Source: Sphingobium xanthum
GTDB lineage: Bacteria; Pseudomonadota; Alphaproteobacteria; Sphingomonadales; Sphingomonadaceae
DNA: 64,000 nt
Assembly: GCF_019737615.1 (NCBI RefSeq)
Contig: NZ_JAHKKS010000002.1
Coordinates: 62,001 to 126,000, forward strand
Reading direction: 5' to 3'
Shown here piece by piece: positions 24,356 to 33,280 of the stretch. The notes below the pieces were generated by a model. The model did not search any database. It was not told the DNA's origin and was given only the letters and a program-made list of their open reading frames with translations. A program made the position numbers and the translations under genes. Within the stretch, counting starts at the first letter, position 1, and every line of letters begins with the position of its first letter.

Positions 24356-26278
24356 TCACCCATGGAAGAAATCATAGACCTGCTGCGCTACGGCTGACGA
24401 CACACCGGGCGCGCGCTGGAGATCATCCAGGCTCGCATTGCGCACCGCGCTCGCCGTGCCGAAGTGCATGAGCAGCGCCTTCTTTCGCGCGGGACCGATA
24501 CCGGGGACCTCATCCAGCGAACTCACCGTGATCGCCTTCGCCCGCTTCTGCCGGTGCGCGCCGATGGCGAAGCGATGCGCCTCGTCCCGCAACCGCTGGA
24601 GATAGAAGAGCACCGGGTGATTCACCGGCAGCTGGAAATCGCGCCCGTCCAGCAGGTGGAAGACTTCCCGGCCTTCGCGGCCATGATGCGGCCCCTTGGC
24701 CACACCGACCATCGGTACCTCCTCGATACCGAGTTCCTCCAGCACTTTCCGCGCCGCATTGAGCTGCCCGCGCCCGCCGTCGACCAGCACCAGATCGGGC
24801 CATTCGCCCGTCTCGCGATCCGGGTCTTCCTCCTGCACGCGCCCGAAGCGCCGCTCGAACACTTCGCGCATCATGCCGAAATCGTCCCCAGCGATCGTCT
24901 CGGGCTTCTTGATGTTGAACTTGCGATAGGCGTTCTTGCGGAACCCCTCCGGCCCCGCGACGACCATCGCGCCCAGCGCATTCGTGCCCTGAATATGGCT
25001 GTTGTCGTAGATCTCGATGCGGTCCGGCGGCCCTTCCAGCGCAAACAGATCGGCCAGTTCGGTGAGGATCTTGCCTTGCGCACTGCTTTCCGCCTGGCGC
25101 CGCTCCAGCGCTTCCACGGCATTGCGCTGCGCCTGCTTGATCAGCTTCACGCGCTCGCCCCGCTGTGGCACCTCGATGCGCACCTTGCGCCCGATGCGCT
25201 GCGTCAGTGCCTCGGCGAGCAGCAAGGTCTCGGCCGGCTCGCGATCGCACAGGACCAGCGGCGCAGGCGGCACATCCTCGTAGAATTGCGCCATGAACTG
25301 CATCAGCACTTCATCCTCGCTCACCTCGGCGGTGTGGACCGGGAAGAAGCTGCGATGCCCCCAATTCTGCCCGCCGCGGATGAAGAAGGCCTGGATGCAC
25401 ATGCCGCCATTCTTGCTGGCGAGCGCGAAAATGTCGGCGTCGCCCAGCCCCTCGGCATGGATCGCCTGGCTACCCTGGATGAAGGTCAATGCTTTCAGCC
25501 GGTCGCGATAGACGGCGGCCATCTCGTAATCCATCGCCTCGGCCGCCTTGGTCATGGCATCGCCGAGCTTGGCCTGCACCTTGGTCGATTTGCCCCCGAG
25601 GAAATCCTGCGCGTCGGCCGTCAGCTCGGCATAGGCCTCCTCGCTGATCCGCCCCACACAAGGCGCCGAACAACGGCGGATCTGATAGAGCAGGCACGGC
25701 CGCGACCGGTTGTTGAAATAGCTGTCCGTGCAACTGCGCAGCAGGAACAGCTTCTGCAGCGCATTCAGCGTTTTGCGGACCTGCCCCGCGCCCGCGAACG
25801 GCCCATAATATTGTCCCTTGATCCGCCGCGCACCACGATGGAGCTGCACGCGCGGAAAGGCATGATCCTCGCGCAGCAGGATGAAGGGGAAGCTTTTGTC
25901 GTCGCGCAGCAGCACATTGTAAGCGGGCCGGAACCGCTTGATGAGCTGCGCCTCCAGTAACAGCGCTTCAGCCTCATTGTTGGTCGTGACGATCGTCATC
26001 GATCGGGTCTGCGAGACCATCCGCTGCAGCCGCTTGGGCAACCGATCGACCTGTGTGTAGTTCGTCACGCGATTGCGCAGCGCCCGCGCCTTGCCAACAT
26101 AGAGCACGTCGCCGCGCGCATCCTGCATCCGATAGACGCCCGGCCGCGTCGGCAGGGTCTTCAGCGTTTCGCGGATCGCCGCCACACCGGTTTCGATATC
26201 TGGCGTATCGCTGCCGCGAATGGCATAGGTCGCCGCCTCCTCATTGAAACGGTTCGGTGATGAGGGGCGATCAGTCAT
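24356..26278 (-). CDS. uvrC: excinuclease ABC subunit C
   Basis: 640 residues. GIY-YIG nuclease domain from about residue 43 (TRPGVYRMQDARGDVLYVGK), a cysteine cluster (CTDSYFNNRSRPCLLYQIRR, then CSAPC), UVR motif around 235-265, RNase H-like endonuclease domain with EIYDNSHIQGTNALGAMVV and LVLVDGGRGQLNAA, and C-terminal HhH2 (VPGIGPARKKALLMHFG). UvrC makes both incisions in nucleotide excision repair. No GTTC-N7-GTTC box is seen in front of it, so SOS control is not indicated here. Confidence 0.97.
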   Translation of the reverse strand: MTDRPSSPNRFNEEAATYAIRGSDTPDIETGVAAIRETLKTLPTRPGVYRMQDARGDVLYVGKARALRNRVTNYTQVDRLPKRLQRMVSQTRSMTIVTTNNEAEALLLEAQLIKRFRPAYNVLLRDDKSFPFILLREDHAFPRVQLHRGARRIKGQYYGPFAGAGQVRKTLNALQKLFLLRSCTDSYFNNRSRPCLLYQIRRCSAPCVGRISEEAYAELTADAQDFLGGKSTKVQAKLGDAMTKAAEAMDYEMAAVYRDRLKALTFIQGSQAIHAEGLGDADIFALASKNGGMCIQAFFIRGGQNWGHRSFFPVHTAEVSEDEVLMQFMAQFYEDVPPAPLVLCDREPAETLLLAEALTQRIGRKVRIEVPQRGERVKLIKQAQRNAVEALERRQAESSAQGKILTELADLFALEGPPDRIEIYDNSHIQGTNALGAMVVAGPEGFRKNAYRKFNIKKPETIAGDDFGMMREVFERRFGRVQEEDPDRETGEWPDLVLVDGGRGQLNAARKVLEELGIEEVPMVGVAKGPHHGREGREVFHLLDGRDFQLPVNHPVLFYLQRLRDEAHRFAIGAHRQKRAKAITVSSLDEVPGIGPARKKALLMHFGTASAVRNASLDDLQRAPGVSSAVAQQVYDFFHG

Positions 26279-26351
26279 GGAGGGGATTTAGGACTGAGGT
26301 GCGAACGGAGCAATGCCGGGAAGGCACATCCGCAAAACAACCTCACTTCTG

Positions 26352-26507
26352 CTCCTCTCCCCTCGCGGGAGAGGAAAGCGAAACTTGCGACCGGCGGTCG
26401 CTAGCGCAGCTTGGAGAGGGGGTTTTGCGGTGGTACGGCTGGCCGCCCCCTCCCCCTCCCACCGCGTCCGGCGGCGCCCCCCCCCCTCTCCCGCGAGGGG
26501 AGAGAGG
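26352..26507. repeat. paired inverted repeat element (G/C-rich doublet)
   Basis: Left arm 26352-26374 contains TCTCCCCTCGCGGGAGAGG; right arm 26484-26507 is its inverted copy. Each arm is itself palindromic. Inner C/G-rich tracts (GGAGAGGGGG near 26413 and CCCCCTCCCCCTCCC near 26447) are also complementary, so the whole 156 bp can fold on itself. No coding content. It lies between uvrC and the ATP synthase operon end. Confidence 0.65.
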
Positions 26508-26524
26508 ATCGCGGAAACGAAAAA

Positions 26525-26548
26525 GCCGGGCTGAAACCAGCCCGGCTC
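26525..26548 (-). terminator. terminator of the Fo ATP synthase operon
   Basis: AGCCGGGCTG (26525-26534) pairs perfectly with CAGCCCGGCT (26539-26548), 4-nt loop; on the minus strand it ends in TTTTT. It lies 27 bp after the atpF stop. Confidence 0.88.
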
Positions 26549-26575
26549 TTCATGTCTGGCTATTGCCGGCGGCGC

Positions 26576-27217
26576 TCAGTGCGTCAGCTTGGAGATCACG
26601 TCGTCGACCAGGTCCTTGTCCGCCTTGGCGTCGTGGGTCTGCTTGATGAGCGCGGCAGCCGCAGCCGTCGCGGCCGTCGCAGCCTTGGCGCGAACGTCGG
26701 CGATCGCGGCACGCTCGGCCGCGCCGATCTTGTCCTCGGCCATCTTCTGGCGACGCTTCACCAGCGCCTCGGACTCCGCCTTGGCAGCCTTGATCAGATC
26801 GGCAGCCTCTTCCTCGGCGGCCGCACGCATCGCGTCGGCATCCTTGGCGGCGGCGGCGATCTTCGCCTGATATTCCGCCTTCAGCGCCTCGGCCTCGGCG
26901 CGCAGCTTGGCGGCCTCGTCGAGCTGCGAGCGGATCGTCGCGATCTTCTTGTCGAGTGCACCGCCGAGCAGCGCCGGAACCTTCTTCCAGAGCAGCACGG
27001 CAATGAACACCAGCATCGCTAGGCTGACCCAGGCCGTGGCATCCATGCCGACGGCCTTGGGCTCAGGGCCATGCGCGGTCGGGCCGCCATGCGCCTCGGT
27101 CGCGGCATGAACGTCGCCGCTCAGGCCCTGGACCTTGTCGGCCTGATCGAGATTGTGCGCCACGGCCTGCGAGGCGTTATCCAGATGCTCGGCGGGGCTG
27201 TCGCTATGATTGGCCAT
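26576..27217 (-). CDS. atpF: F0F1 ATP synthase subunit b
   Basis: 213 residues. An unusual N-terminal extension of about 57 residues (Ala, His, Asp rich) precedes the single membrane helix ATAWVSLAMLVFIAVLLWKK; the rest is one long Ala/Glu/Lys-rich helix (KIATIRSQLDEAAKLRAEAE and on) forming the peripheral stalk with b'. The extension is common in sphingomonad and related b subunits. Its ATG overlaps the end of the b' gene by one base, so the two are translationally coupled. Confidence 0.93.
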   Translation of the reverse strand: MANHSDSPAEHLDNASQAVAHNLDQADKVQGLSGDVHAATEAHGGPTAHGPEPKAVGMDATAWVSLAMLVFIAVLLWKKVPALLGGALDKKIATIRSQLDEAAKLRAEAEALKAEYQAKIAAAAKDADAMRAAAEEEAADLIKAAKAESEALVKRRQKMAEDKIGAAERAAIADVRAKAATAATAAAAALIKQTHDAKADKDLVDDVISKLTH

Positions 27218-27702
27218 CAGATTACCGCCTTCACTGCCTTGAGCGCCGCATCGGCCGACACGTCGGTCCCGGCCAGACGACGGACGATGTCCGCCGCAGC
27301 TTCGGCCGCGACTGCCTCGATCTCACCCAGCGCCTTGCCGCGCCCGGCTTCGATCTCGGCTTCGGCAGCGGCCAGCTTCTCGCCGATCGCCGCGTCTTCC
27401 TTGGCCAGCTTGGCCTCGCGGTCCTTCGCTGCCTTGGCCTTCGCCTCGGCAAGCTTGGCCTGCGCGTCGGCGCGGGCCTCGTTTTCCTTCGCCCGCCAGT
27501 CCGCTTCCAGCGCATCGGCGGCTGCCGAATTGGCCTTGGCGGCTTCCAGATCGTCGGCGATCTTCTTGTCGCGCGCATCCACCGTCGACTGGACCTTCGG
27601 CACCATGCCAAGGCCGATGACGAAGAACACGATGCCGAACGTCAGCAGAAGCCAGAAGATCTGCGATGAGTAGGTTGCGGCAAGTTGGGCTATTTGAGGC
27701 AT
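27217..27702 (-). CDS. atpG: F0F1 ATP synthase subunit b'
   Basis: 161 residues. Membrane helix FWLLLTFGIVFFVIGLGMVP near residues 16-35 and the KVQSTVDARDKKIADDLEAA start of the stalk helix, the mark of the b' subunit in photosynthetic and alphaproteobacterial enzymes. It pairs with b as a heterodimeric stator. Between atpE and atpF, same strand. Confidence 0.92.
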   Translation of the reverse strand: MPQIAQLAATYSSQIFWLLLTFGIVFFVIGLGMVPKVQSTVDARDKKIADDLEAAKANSAAADALEADWRAKENEARADAQAKLAEAKAKAAKDREAKLAKEDAAIGEKLAAAEAEIEAGRGKALGEIEAVAAEAAADIVRRLAGTDVSADAALKAVKAVI

Positions 27703-27777
27703 ATCACCTGTCCGTCAGCGCGATCCGGTGGTGCCCTTGGGCCGCCACCGCACCGCTTCGTTTGTCAGATCGTGAGA

Positions 27778-28005
27778 TCAGGCAACGAAGATCAGGATCA
27801 TCGCAACGACGAACGCCAGCAGACCGAGAAGCTCGGCGGCGGCGAAGCCGATGAACAGGCGGCCCTGCTGGCCGTCTGCGGCGCCCGGATTGCGCAGCGC
27901 GCTCTCGAGGAAGCTGCCGAAGACGTTACCCACGCCGATGGCGGCCATGCCGGCACCGATTGCTGCGAGGCCGGCGCCGATGAGCTTTGCGGCTTCTGCG
28001 TCCAT
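27778..28005 (-). CDS. atpE: F0F1 ATP synthase subunit c
   Basis: 75 residues, two hydrophobic helices. First helix AGLAAIGAGMAAIGVGNVFG with the Gly-rich packing motif; polar loop SALRNPGAADGQ; second helix with the proton-carrying Glu in FAAAELLGLLAFVVAMILIF. No sodium-type ligand set is obvious, so proton use is assumed. Forms the rotor ring. Confidence 0.96.
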   Translation of the reverse strand: MDAEAAKLIGAGLAAIGAGMAAIGVGNVFGSFLESALRNPGAADGQQGRLFIGFAAAELLGLLAFVVAMILIFVA

Positions 28006-28052
28006 GGTAATAAACTCCTTCTCTAAAATCAGTCAGTCAGTTGATTGAAAAC

Positions 28053-28838
28053 TCAGTGCAGATGCTCGGCATCGTGGATGTACAGCGACGTGAGCAGTGC
28101 GAAAACATAGGCCTGAATGCCGGCGACGAGCACTTCGAGCGCCGAGACGCCGATCATCAGCGCGAAGCTCGGGATGCCGACGACGCCGCCCCAGAGCGGG
28201 CTGGCATTGGCGGAATTGATCACGAAGCCGGCCAGCACCTTGAGCAGGATGTGCCCGGCGATCATCGCCACGAACAGTCGGAGGCCGAGGCTGAACGGGC
28301 GGAACAGGAACGAGACCAGCTCGATCGGGAAGATCACCAGCACCATCGGCAGCGGCGTGCCGTGAGGGATGAAGAGGCTGAAGAACTTGATCCCGTGCTT
28401 GAAGAAGCCGACGATCAGCACGATCGAGAAGCTCAGGATCGCCAGCACGCCGGTGACGGTGAAGTGGCTGGTGAAGGTGAAGGGATGCAGGCCGATCACG
28501 CCGAGCGGCAGCAGGCCGAGCAGGTTGGCGAAGAGGATGAACATGAAGAGCGAGAAGATGTAGGGCACATACTTGCGACCGCCCTTGCCGATATTCTCGT
28601 CGGTCAGCTTGGCGATGAAGCCCGTCATCGACTCTACGGCGGCTTGCCAGCGGCCCGGAACGAGCTCGCGCTTCATGCCGCCGAGCATGAACACCCATAG
28701 CACGACGACGGTGATGACCATCCAGAGCGCGCTGTTCGTGAAGGCGATGTTGTAGCCGCCAATGGCCAGATGATCGGTGCCGAACATCGGCTCGATCGCG
28801 AACTGGTGCATCGGGTCAATCTTGCCGGATTCTGCCAC
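28053..28838 (-). CDS. atpB: F0F1 ATP synthase subunit a
   Basis: 261 residues, five to six membrane helices. The conserved proton-channel helices are present: FSLGLRLFVAMIAGHILLKV, with the essential Arg in LGLRLFVAM, and ALEVLVAGIQAYVFALLTSL near the C-terminus. N-terminal MHQFAIEPMFGTDHLAIGGY is typical of alphaproteobacterial AtpB. Second gene of the operon. Confidence 0.96.
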   Translation of the reverse strand: MAESGKIDPMHQFAIEPMFGTDHLAIGGYNIAFTNSALWMVITVVVLWVFMLGGMKRELVPGRWQAAVESMTGFIAKLTDENIGKGGRKYVPYIFSLFMFILFANLLGLLPLGVIGLHPFTFTSHFTVTGVLAILSFSIVLIVGFFKHGIKFFSLFIPHGTPLPMVLVIFPIELVSFLFRPFSLGLRLFVAMIAGHILLKVLAGFVINSANASPLWGGVVGIPSFALMIGVSALEVLVAGIQAYVFALLTSLYIHDAEHLH

Positions 28839-28882
28839 GTATCAATCCCGTTTAGCCGTCTGCGAGTAAGACGAAAGCGTCC

Positions 28883-29206
28883 CTATTGCGGAGGACGCTT
28901 CGTCGAAATCCTTATGATGTTCCTGAAGGCCACGATGATCCCCAAGAAGAGGAAAACCAGCAGGAGCCAGGGCGACGTGCCGATGAACCGGTCCAGGACC
29001 CATCCAACAAGCGCACCACCGGCAAGACCGCCAAGCAGTTCCGCGAGCACCCGGTTACCCAGACGATAATTCTCGTCCATGCCACCGGTCTGGCCCGTTC
29101 CGGTCCTGACCTGTTCGATTGCTTCCGCGCGCTTCACCCGCTCATCGAGCGACTTCAGGCGGTCATCTTCGGCAATCCGGTCTTGCCCGGGGTCGGTCTC
29201 GGCCAT
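28883..29206 (-). CDS. atpI: ATP synthase assembly factor AtpI
   Basis: 107 residues. A charged N-terminal half (RIAEDDRLKSLDERVKRAEA) is followed by two helices, LAELLGGLAGGALVGWVLDR and SPWLLLVFLFLGIIVAFRNI, the AtpI/ATPase_gene1 pattern. AtpI helps assemble the c-ring. It is the first gene of the Fo operon, as in other alphaproteobacteria where Fo and F1 genes are separated. Confidence 0.9.
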   Translation of the reverse strand: MAETDPGQDRIAEDDRLKSLDERVKRAEAIEQVRTGTGQTGGMDENYRLGNRVLAELLGGLAGGALVGWVLDRFIGTSPWLLLVFLFLGIIVAFRNIIRISTKRPPQ

Positions 29207-29291
29207 GTCGCCACCTCTGTTTCACGTCGCTTGAGCGCGCAAAACCGCCAGCTCCATGACGCGCCAAGTCCGCCCCCGTCAAGGCGCGGCC

Positions 29292-29320
29292 CGTGTAGAA
29301 AGGCAAGCCTCGCAAGTCAA
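29292..29320 (-). promoter_or_regulatory. putative sigma-70 promoter of the Fo ATP synthase operon
   Basis: Read on the minus strand: TTGACT (29320-29315), a 17-bp spacer, TACACG (29297-29292). The -35 is near consensus, the -10 is moderate; it stands 86 bp before atpI. Confidence 0.45.
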
Positions 29321-29395
29321 CAACGGCGTCACGGATGGCGCGGGACTGCGGAATATGGCGAGAAACGATTGCAGCAGAGCGACGAATCGCCCCCT

Positions 29396-29782
29396 TTAGT
29401 TGCCCGCCGCCGCGCAATAATCGGGCAGCGCGATCGGCCCGGCGCCCTTGGTCTGCCAGTCGCCCGTGCCGATCCGGTAGATCTGCCCCTGTGACACGCG
29501 GGTCGCGAGCGTCTGGCAACCGGTCACCGCCGCGGCATCGGCCACGGTCGCGCCGCGCTTCTGCGCCAGGCCGGTATAGGCGTCGCGGCGCTTGATGTTG
29601 AGATCGTCGACCGCCTTGCGGACAGCCGCGCTCACCGTACCCTTGATGCCGAGATAGCCGTCCGACTGCTCGCCGACCGTGCCGGCTGCCTTGGCGGCGC
29701 TGATGACGTCCTGCGCAAAGGCGGGCGACCCGACCGCGACCAGGGCGGCAAGCGCGGCGATGCTCATGATGCTGCGTGTCAT
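29396..29782 (-). CDS. ydbL: YdbL family periplasmic protein (DUF1318)
   Basis: 128 residues. Signal peptide MTRSIMSIAALAALVAVGSP, cut near PAFA. The mature protein has KAAGTVGEQSDGYLGIKGTV and VDDLNIKRRDAYTGLAQKRG, the DUF1318/YdbL pattern: GxVGExxDGYLG, then NxxRxxxYxxxA. In E. coli YdbL is proposed to be a chaperone that modulates the YdbH-YnbE bridge. Its ATG overlaps the end of ynbE by 4 bases, completing the ydbH-ynbE-ydbL operon. Confidence 0.9.
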   Translation of the reverse strand: MTRSIMSIAALAALVAVGSPAFAQDVISAAKAAGTVGEQSDGYLGIKGTVSAAVRKAVDDLNIKRRDAYTGLAQKRGATVADAAAVTGCQTLATRVSQGQIYRIGTGDWQTKGAGPIALPDYCAAAGN

Positions 29783-29988
29783 TGCGGGAATAGCTCCGGA
29801 TTGTTCTGGATGAGGTCCTTGGCGTCCTGCTGGAGCCGCACGACCACTTCCTGCTGTATCTTCACGTTGAGATTGATCTCGATCGGCTTGTCGGGCGCGC
29901 GCACCTGGATACAGCCGCCAGCCATGGCGGCCACCAGCAGCCCGATCCCCGTTCGCGTCATGTCGCGCAGCCATTGTCGATCCCTCAT
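29779..29988 (-). CDS. ynbE: YnbE-like outer-membrane lipoprotein
   Basis: 69 residues from the ATG at 29988, which overlaps the ydbH stop codon in ATGA. Lipobox AMAGGC with Cys26; the short mature part IQVRAPDKPIEINLNVKIQQ matches the YnbE signature (VxxPDKPIxINLNVKIxxE). YnbE multimerises at the outer membrane and joins YdbH to bridge the periplasm. An internal ATG at 29961 would give a 60-residue form with a more normal lipoprotein signal; the overlapped start is preferred for coupling. The gene is short and embedded in a longer shadow reading frame of ydbH. Confidence 0.88.
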   Translation of the reverse strand: MRDRQWLRDMTRTGIGLLVAAMAGGCIQVRAPDKPIEINLNVKIQQEVVVRLQQDAKDLIQNNPELFPQ

Positions 29989-32900
29989 TTCTGCACCCCT
30001 TCTATCCTCTTGTCGCTGTCCGTTGGCTGAACGGCAAGCCGCCCCGTGTCGGTGATGACCGGCGCATAGCGATCGCCGAGTTGGTTGCGGATCACGGCGC
30101 TCGGGTCCGAGAAGCTCGCCGCCGTGTTGAGCAGGCCCCGGAAAGGCGCCTCGATCCGCACGTTGAAGATGAACGGCAAGCCGATGAACGGCCGCGCGAG
30201 GAAGCTCCTGCGCGCTTCTTCCGTACCCTGGTTGATGCCGTTGACGGTGATCCGCGTCACGAACTCGCCGTCGAGCGCGCCGTCCAGCATGATCGCCAGG
30301 CAGCGATAACGCAGATTCTTCAGCGCATCGAACGCCAGCTTGCCGAAAGCGCCGAGCTGCGCGTTCGAGACTTCGCCCACATAGGCGAGATTGCCGGACT
30401 GGCGCACCGGATCGCACGGCACATTCAGGCCTTGCGTCGTCGTCAGCACCAGCGGCGCATTGCCCTGCTGGCGCGCGACGAGGACGCCGCCCTCGATCCG
30501 CCCGCCATGCTCGTCGAACACCATCGGCAGCAGGCCATCGAACGTTCCTGTCGCCGAGATGTTGTCCAGCTCCAGCGTATTGATGAACGCGCCTGCCTCG
30601 AGCCCGACCACCCGGAAGCTGAGATGACGCGGCTTGCGCGCATCTAGGTCGAGGGTTGCCGGCAGCAGTTCCAGCGTGCCGCCGGAGAAGGGCCACGAGC
30701 CGCCCTCGATCACCGCCTGCTCGTTCGATCGCAGCGCATAACGGATCGTCCCGTCGCGCACATCGACACCCGGATTGACGCTGCCGATCGTCATGACCTG
30801 TCCGGGCTCGGTGCGCAGGCCGAGCAGGTCCGCGAACTTGATCGTGGTCGCGAAGCCGCTGACCGGACCAAAGGCCGCCGCGAACGACATGCCTCGCGTC
30901 GAGAAGGTGCCGGTGCTGGTGACATCGGTCCCCGTCCAGCGTATCTGGCCCGTCCCCTCGACCGGCCCATCGACATTGGCGATCACGCCCAGCGCCAGCG
31001 GTGTCAGGTCGTCCGGCTGGATCGCACCGCCGAAGCGCAGGCTGTCTACCTTGAGGTCCGCCTGCCCCGCCCCGCTCGACAGCTCGTGGCGGATCACGAC
31101 CGAGGCGACGGGCACCTGCCGCGCAGGATGCACCAGCACGCCGGTTGCATCGATGCGATTGTTCGCCAGCGTCAGCTGCACGCCCTGCCCCGTCAGCGGA
31201 TTGAACCGCGCCGCCGGCGCAGTGTCGCTCACGCGCAAGCCGCCATCGACCATCAGCCGCCCGTTCGCGAACGTCCATCGTCCGCCAATCTGCGTCAGGT
31301 CCAGCGGCACCGTCTCGATGCGCGCCGTGCCGCCTTCCAGGGTTCCGCCGATGCCGCCCGCCATCGCCCCGATCGCGCCTTCCAGCTTCGACGCCGCAAT
31401 GCGCACCGGCGCCTCGGCCGCGCCGATCCGCACATCCGGCCGCACCAGGTCGAAGCGGCCGTTCGCCAGCCCGTAACGCACGAAATCCGCTGTGAAGACA
31501 AGAGGGCTCGTCCCCATGCGGCCGGTGAGCCGCGTCTGGCCGAGCCGCAATTGCCCGCCAGAAATGCCGCAGAGCCGCAGCTGAGCGGGATCGAGCGACA
31601 GGCTCGACAGGCGCAGCGACGCCCAGCGCACAGGCGCGCAGTCTCCGGCAAGCGCAATCGCGCCGTCCGACCGCATCCGCGCATCTAGCGGCACGGTCAG
31701 CCCCCTGAGCGCCCCGTCGGGCAGAGGTCCGTCGAGCGTCAACACTGTGCTCAACTGCACTTGCCCGCTTGGCTCGATCCGGAACCGCGCAGGCGCGAAC
31801 GCAAGGCGCGCCGTGCCTGCCGAATAAGCCGCGAGCCTCGCCGTTCCGTTCACCGCCCCGCGTTCGTCCGCGGCGAAATCAATGCGTCCCTCCGGCAGGC
31901 CGCCGCCAACCATTTCCAGAGCGCCGGATGCCTGCAACGCGCCATCGGGCCAGCTATATTTGACGCCCGTGCCGGCGATAGCCCGGACCCGCGCTCCACT
32001 GGCCGACGCCAGTTCCAGCCGGTTGACCTGCGCATTGCCGCGCGTCCCGAGCAGATTGAGATCGCCCCCGATCGTCAGCCGGTTCGCCTTGCCGATCCGC
32101 TCGATCGCCTGCGCCAGCTTCTCGGCCAGCGGCGCGACCGGCGTGTCGGACGCCGCGCTCATGATACGGCGCAGATCGATCCCGTCCGCCGGGCGGGCAT
32201 TGTCGATCGTTGCCAACCCTTGCCACGCCACTGCCCGGTTCCGCCCTGTCGGGTTGAGCGCGAAGTTCCCGCCGATCTTGGCTGCATCCGTCAGGACGCC
32301 GTCGATCGAGGCGCCGCTGGCGGAGATCGACGCGCTGCCGCGCAACTCCTCGGCCTTGCCCGAAAAGGTCACGAGGCCGGAAAGCCGCTCCACCCGCCGC
32401 TCACCCTGCTCCGCTCCATCCGCGAAGAAACTGAGCGCGCCGCCAATATCCTCAAGAGCCAGATCGGTCCGCAGATTGACGTCGATCTTCGGCATCGCCA
32501 AAGCGAAGCCGCTTTCCGGACAGACGACGGACGGCGTCGAAACCGGCCCCTTGAGCACGATGCGCTCATTCTCCGTGGCCACATCGAGCGGCGCCTTCAG
32601 CCCTGCGATCCGGCAATCGGCATAGCGCAGCGACGTCGCGGCCAGCCCAAGTGTCCCGGCAAAGCCGGAAGGCAGATAGCCGCGGCCCTGCAACACCAGG
32701 ACCAGCGGGCCATAGCCGGTCGCAATGTCCGCCCGTGCATCGTCGACATCGACCGTCCACTGCGGCAGCGCCGCCTCGCCCTCGCCGCCTTCGATCAGCC
32801 GGTTGAGCTGGCCGAGATCCAGCACGCCGTCCTCGCGCAGTCGTCCGCGCAATCGCACCCCGCTTGCCTGTACGCGCGTGATGCGTGCGCCGTTCAATCC

Positions 32901-33203
32901 CCAGCCGACATCGATCTCGACGAACCGCACGGTGACATCGGGCCTCGCCGGATTGCCGATGACCAGATTGTCCAGCCGCTGCGTGCGCGGCCCGATGCGC
33001 GTGACCGTGTAGCGGCCCTGCACGCCCCGCGCAGCGAGTTCGCGGGCGATGAACGTGTCAGCGATCGGCTTGCGTGCGAGCCAGAGGGCGCCGGCCGCCA
33101 GCGCGAGGACGATCGCGACGCCTCCGCCGATGCGCTTCGCGCGGCCCAGCCGGCGTGATCGCCTGCCCGCCTGTTCTTCCAGCACTTCGGCATCCTCGGC
33201 CAA
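29985..33203 (-). CDS. ydbH: YdbH family AsmA-like intermembrane lipid bridge protein
   Basis: 1072 residues. One N-terminal helix (GGGVAIVLALAAGALWLA, about 26-43) anchors it in the inner membrane; the remainder is a very long series of short beta strands with repeated patterns such as VRLRGRLREDGVLDLGQLNR and AWQGLATIDNARP, as in AsmA-like proteins that form a hydrophobic groove across the periplasm. The C-terminal DUF2125/YdbH part includes ITVNGINQGTEEARRSFLAR and GLLNTAASFSDPSAVIRNQL. In E. coli YdbH and YnbE form a bridge that keeps outer-membrane lipid balance, redundant with TamB and YhdP. First gene of the operon. Confidence 0.92.
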   Translation of the reverse strand: MAEDAEVLEEQAGRRSRRLGRAKRIGGGVAIVLALAAGALWLARKPIADTFIARELAARGVQGRYTVTRIGPRTQRLDNLVIGNPARPDVTVRFVEIDVGWGLNGARITRVQASGVRLRGRLREDGVLDLGQLNRLIEGGEGEAALPQWTVDVDDARADIATGYGPLVLVLQGRGYLPSGFAGTLGLAATSLRYADCRIAGLKAPLDVATENERIVLKGPVSTPSVVCPESGFALAMPKIDVNLRTDLALEDIGGALSFFADGAEQGERRVERLSGLVTFSGKAEELRGSASISASGASIDGVLTDAAKIGGNFALNPTGRNRAVAWQGLATIDNARPADGIDLRRIMSAASDTPVAPLAEKLAQAIERIGKANRLTIGGDLNLLGTRGNAQVNRLELASASGARVRAIAGTGVKYSWPDGALQASGALEMVGGGLPEGRIDFAADERGAVNGTARLAAYSAGTARLAFAPARFRIEPSGQVQLSTVLTLDGPLPDGALRGLTVPLDARMRSDGAIALAGDCAPVRWASLRLSSLSLDPAQLRLCGISGGQLRLGQTRLTGRMGTSPLVFTADFVRYGLANGRFDLVRPDVRIGAAEAPVRIAASKLEGAIGAMAGGIGGTLEGGTARIETVPLDLTQIGGRWTFANGRLMVDGGLRVSDTAPAARFNPLTGQGVQLTLANNRIDATGVLVHPARQVPVASVVIRHELSSGAGQADLKVDSLRFGGAIQPDDLTPLALGVIANVDGPVEGTGQIRWTGTDVTSTGTFSTRGMSFAAAFGPVSGFATTIKFADLLGLRTEPGQVMTIGSVNPGVDVRDGTIRYALRSNEQAVIEGGSWPFSGGTLELLPATLDLDARKPRHLSFRVVGLEAGAFINTLELDNISATGTFDGLLPMVFDEHGGRIEGGVLVARQQGNAPLVLTTTQGLNVPCDPVRQSGNLAYVGEVSNAQLGAFGKLAFDALKNLRYRCLAIMLDGALDGEFVTRITVNGINQGTEEARRSFLARPFIGLPFIFNVRIEAPFRGLLNTAASFSDPSAVIRNQLGDRYAPVITDTGRLAVQPTDSDKRIEGVQK

Positions 33204-33280
33204 GTTGGTCAGCTATCCCTTCCGGCCTGCGCGTTCATTCCGCTTGCCGCTCTTCCGGCGCTTGCTTAGCTCTAACTCTC

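Noticed and set aside
29779-31278. 499-codon minus-strand frame covering ynbE and part of ydbH
   Set aside because: Only its last 69 codons make a family-like protein (YnbE); the rest is a shadow frame of ydbH.
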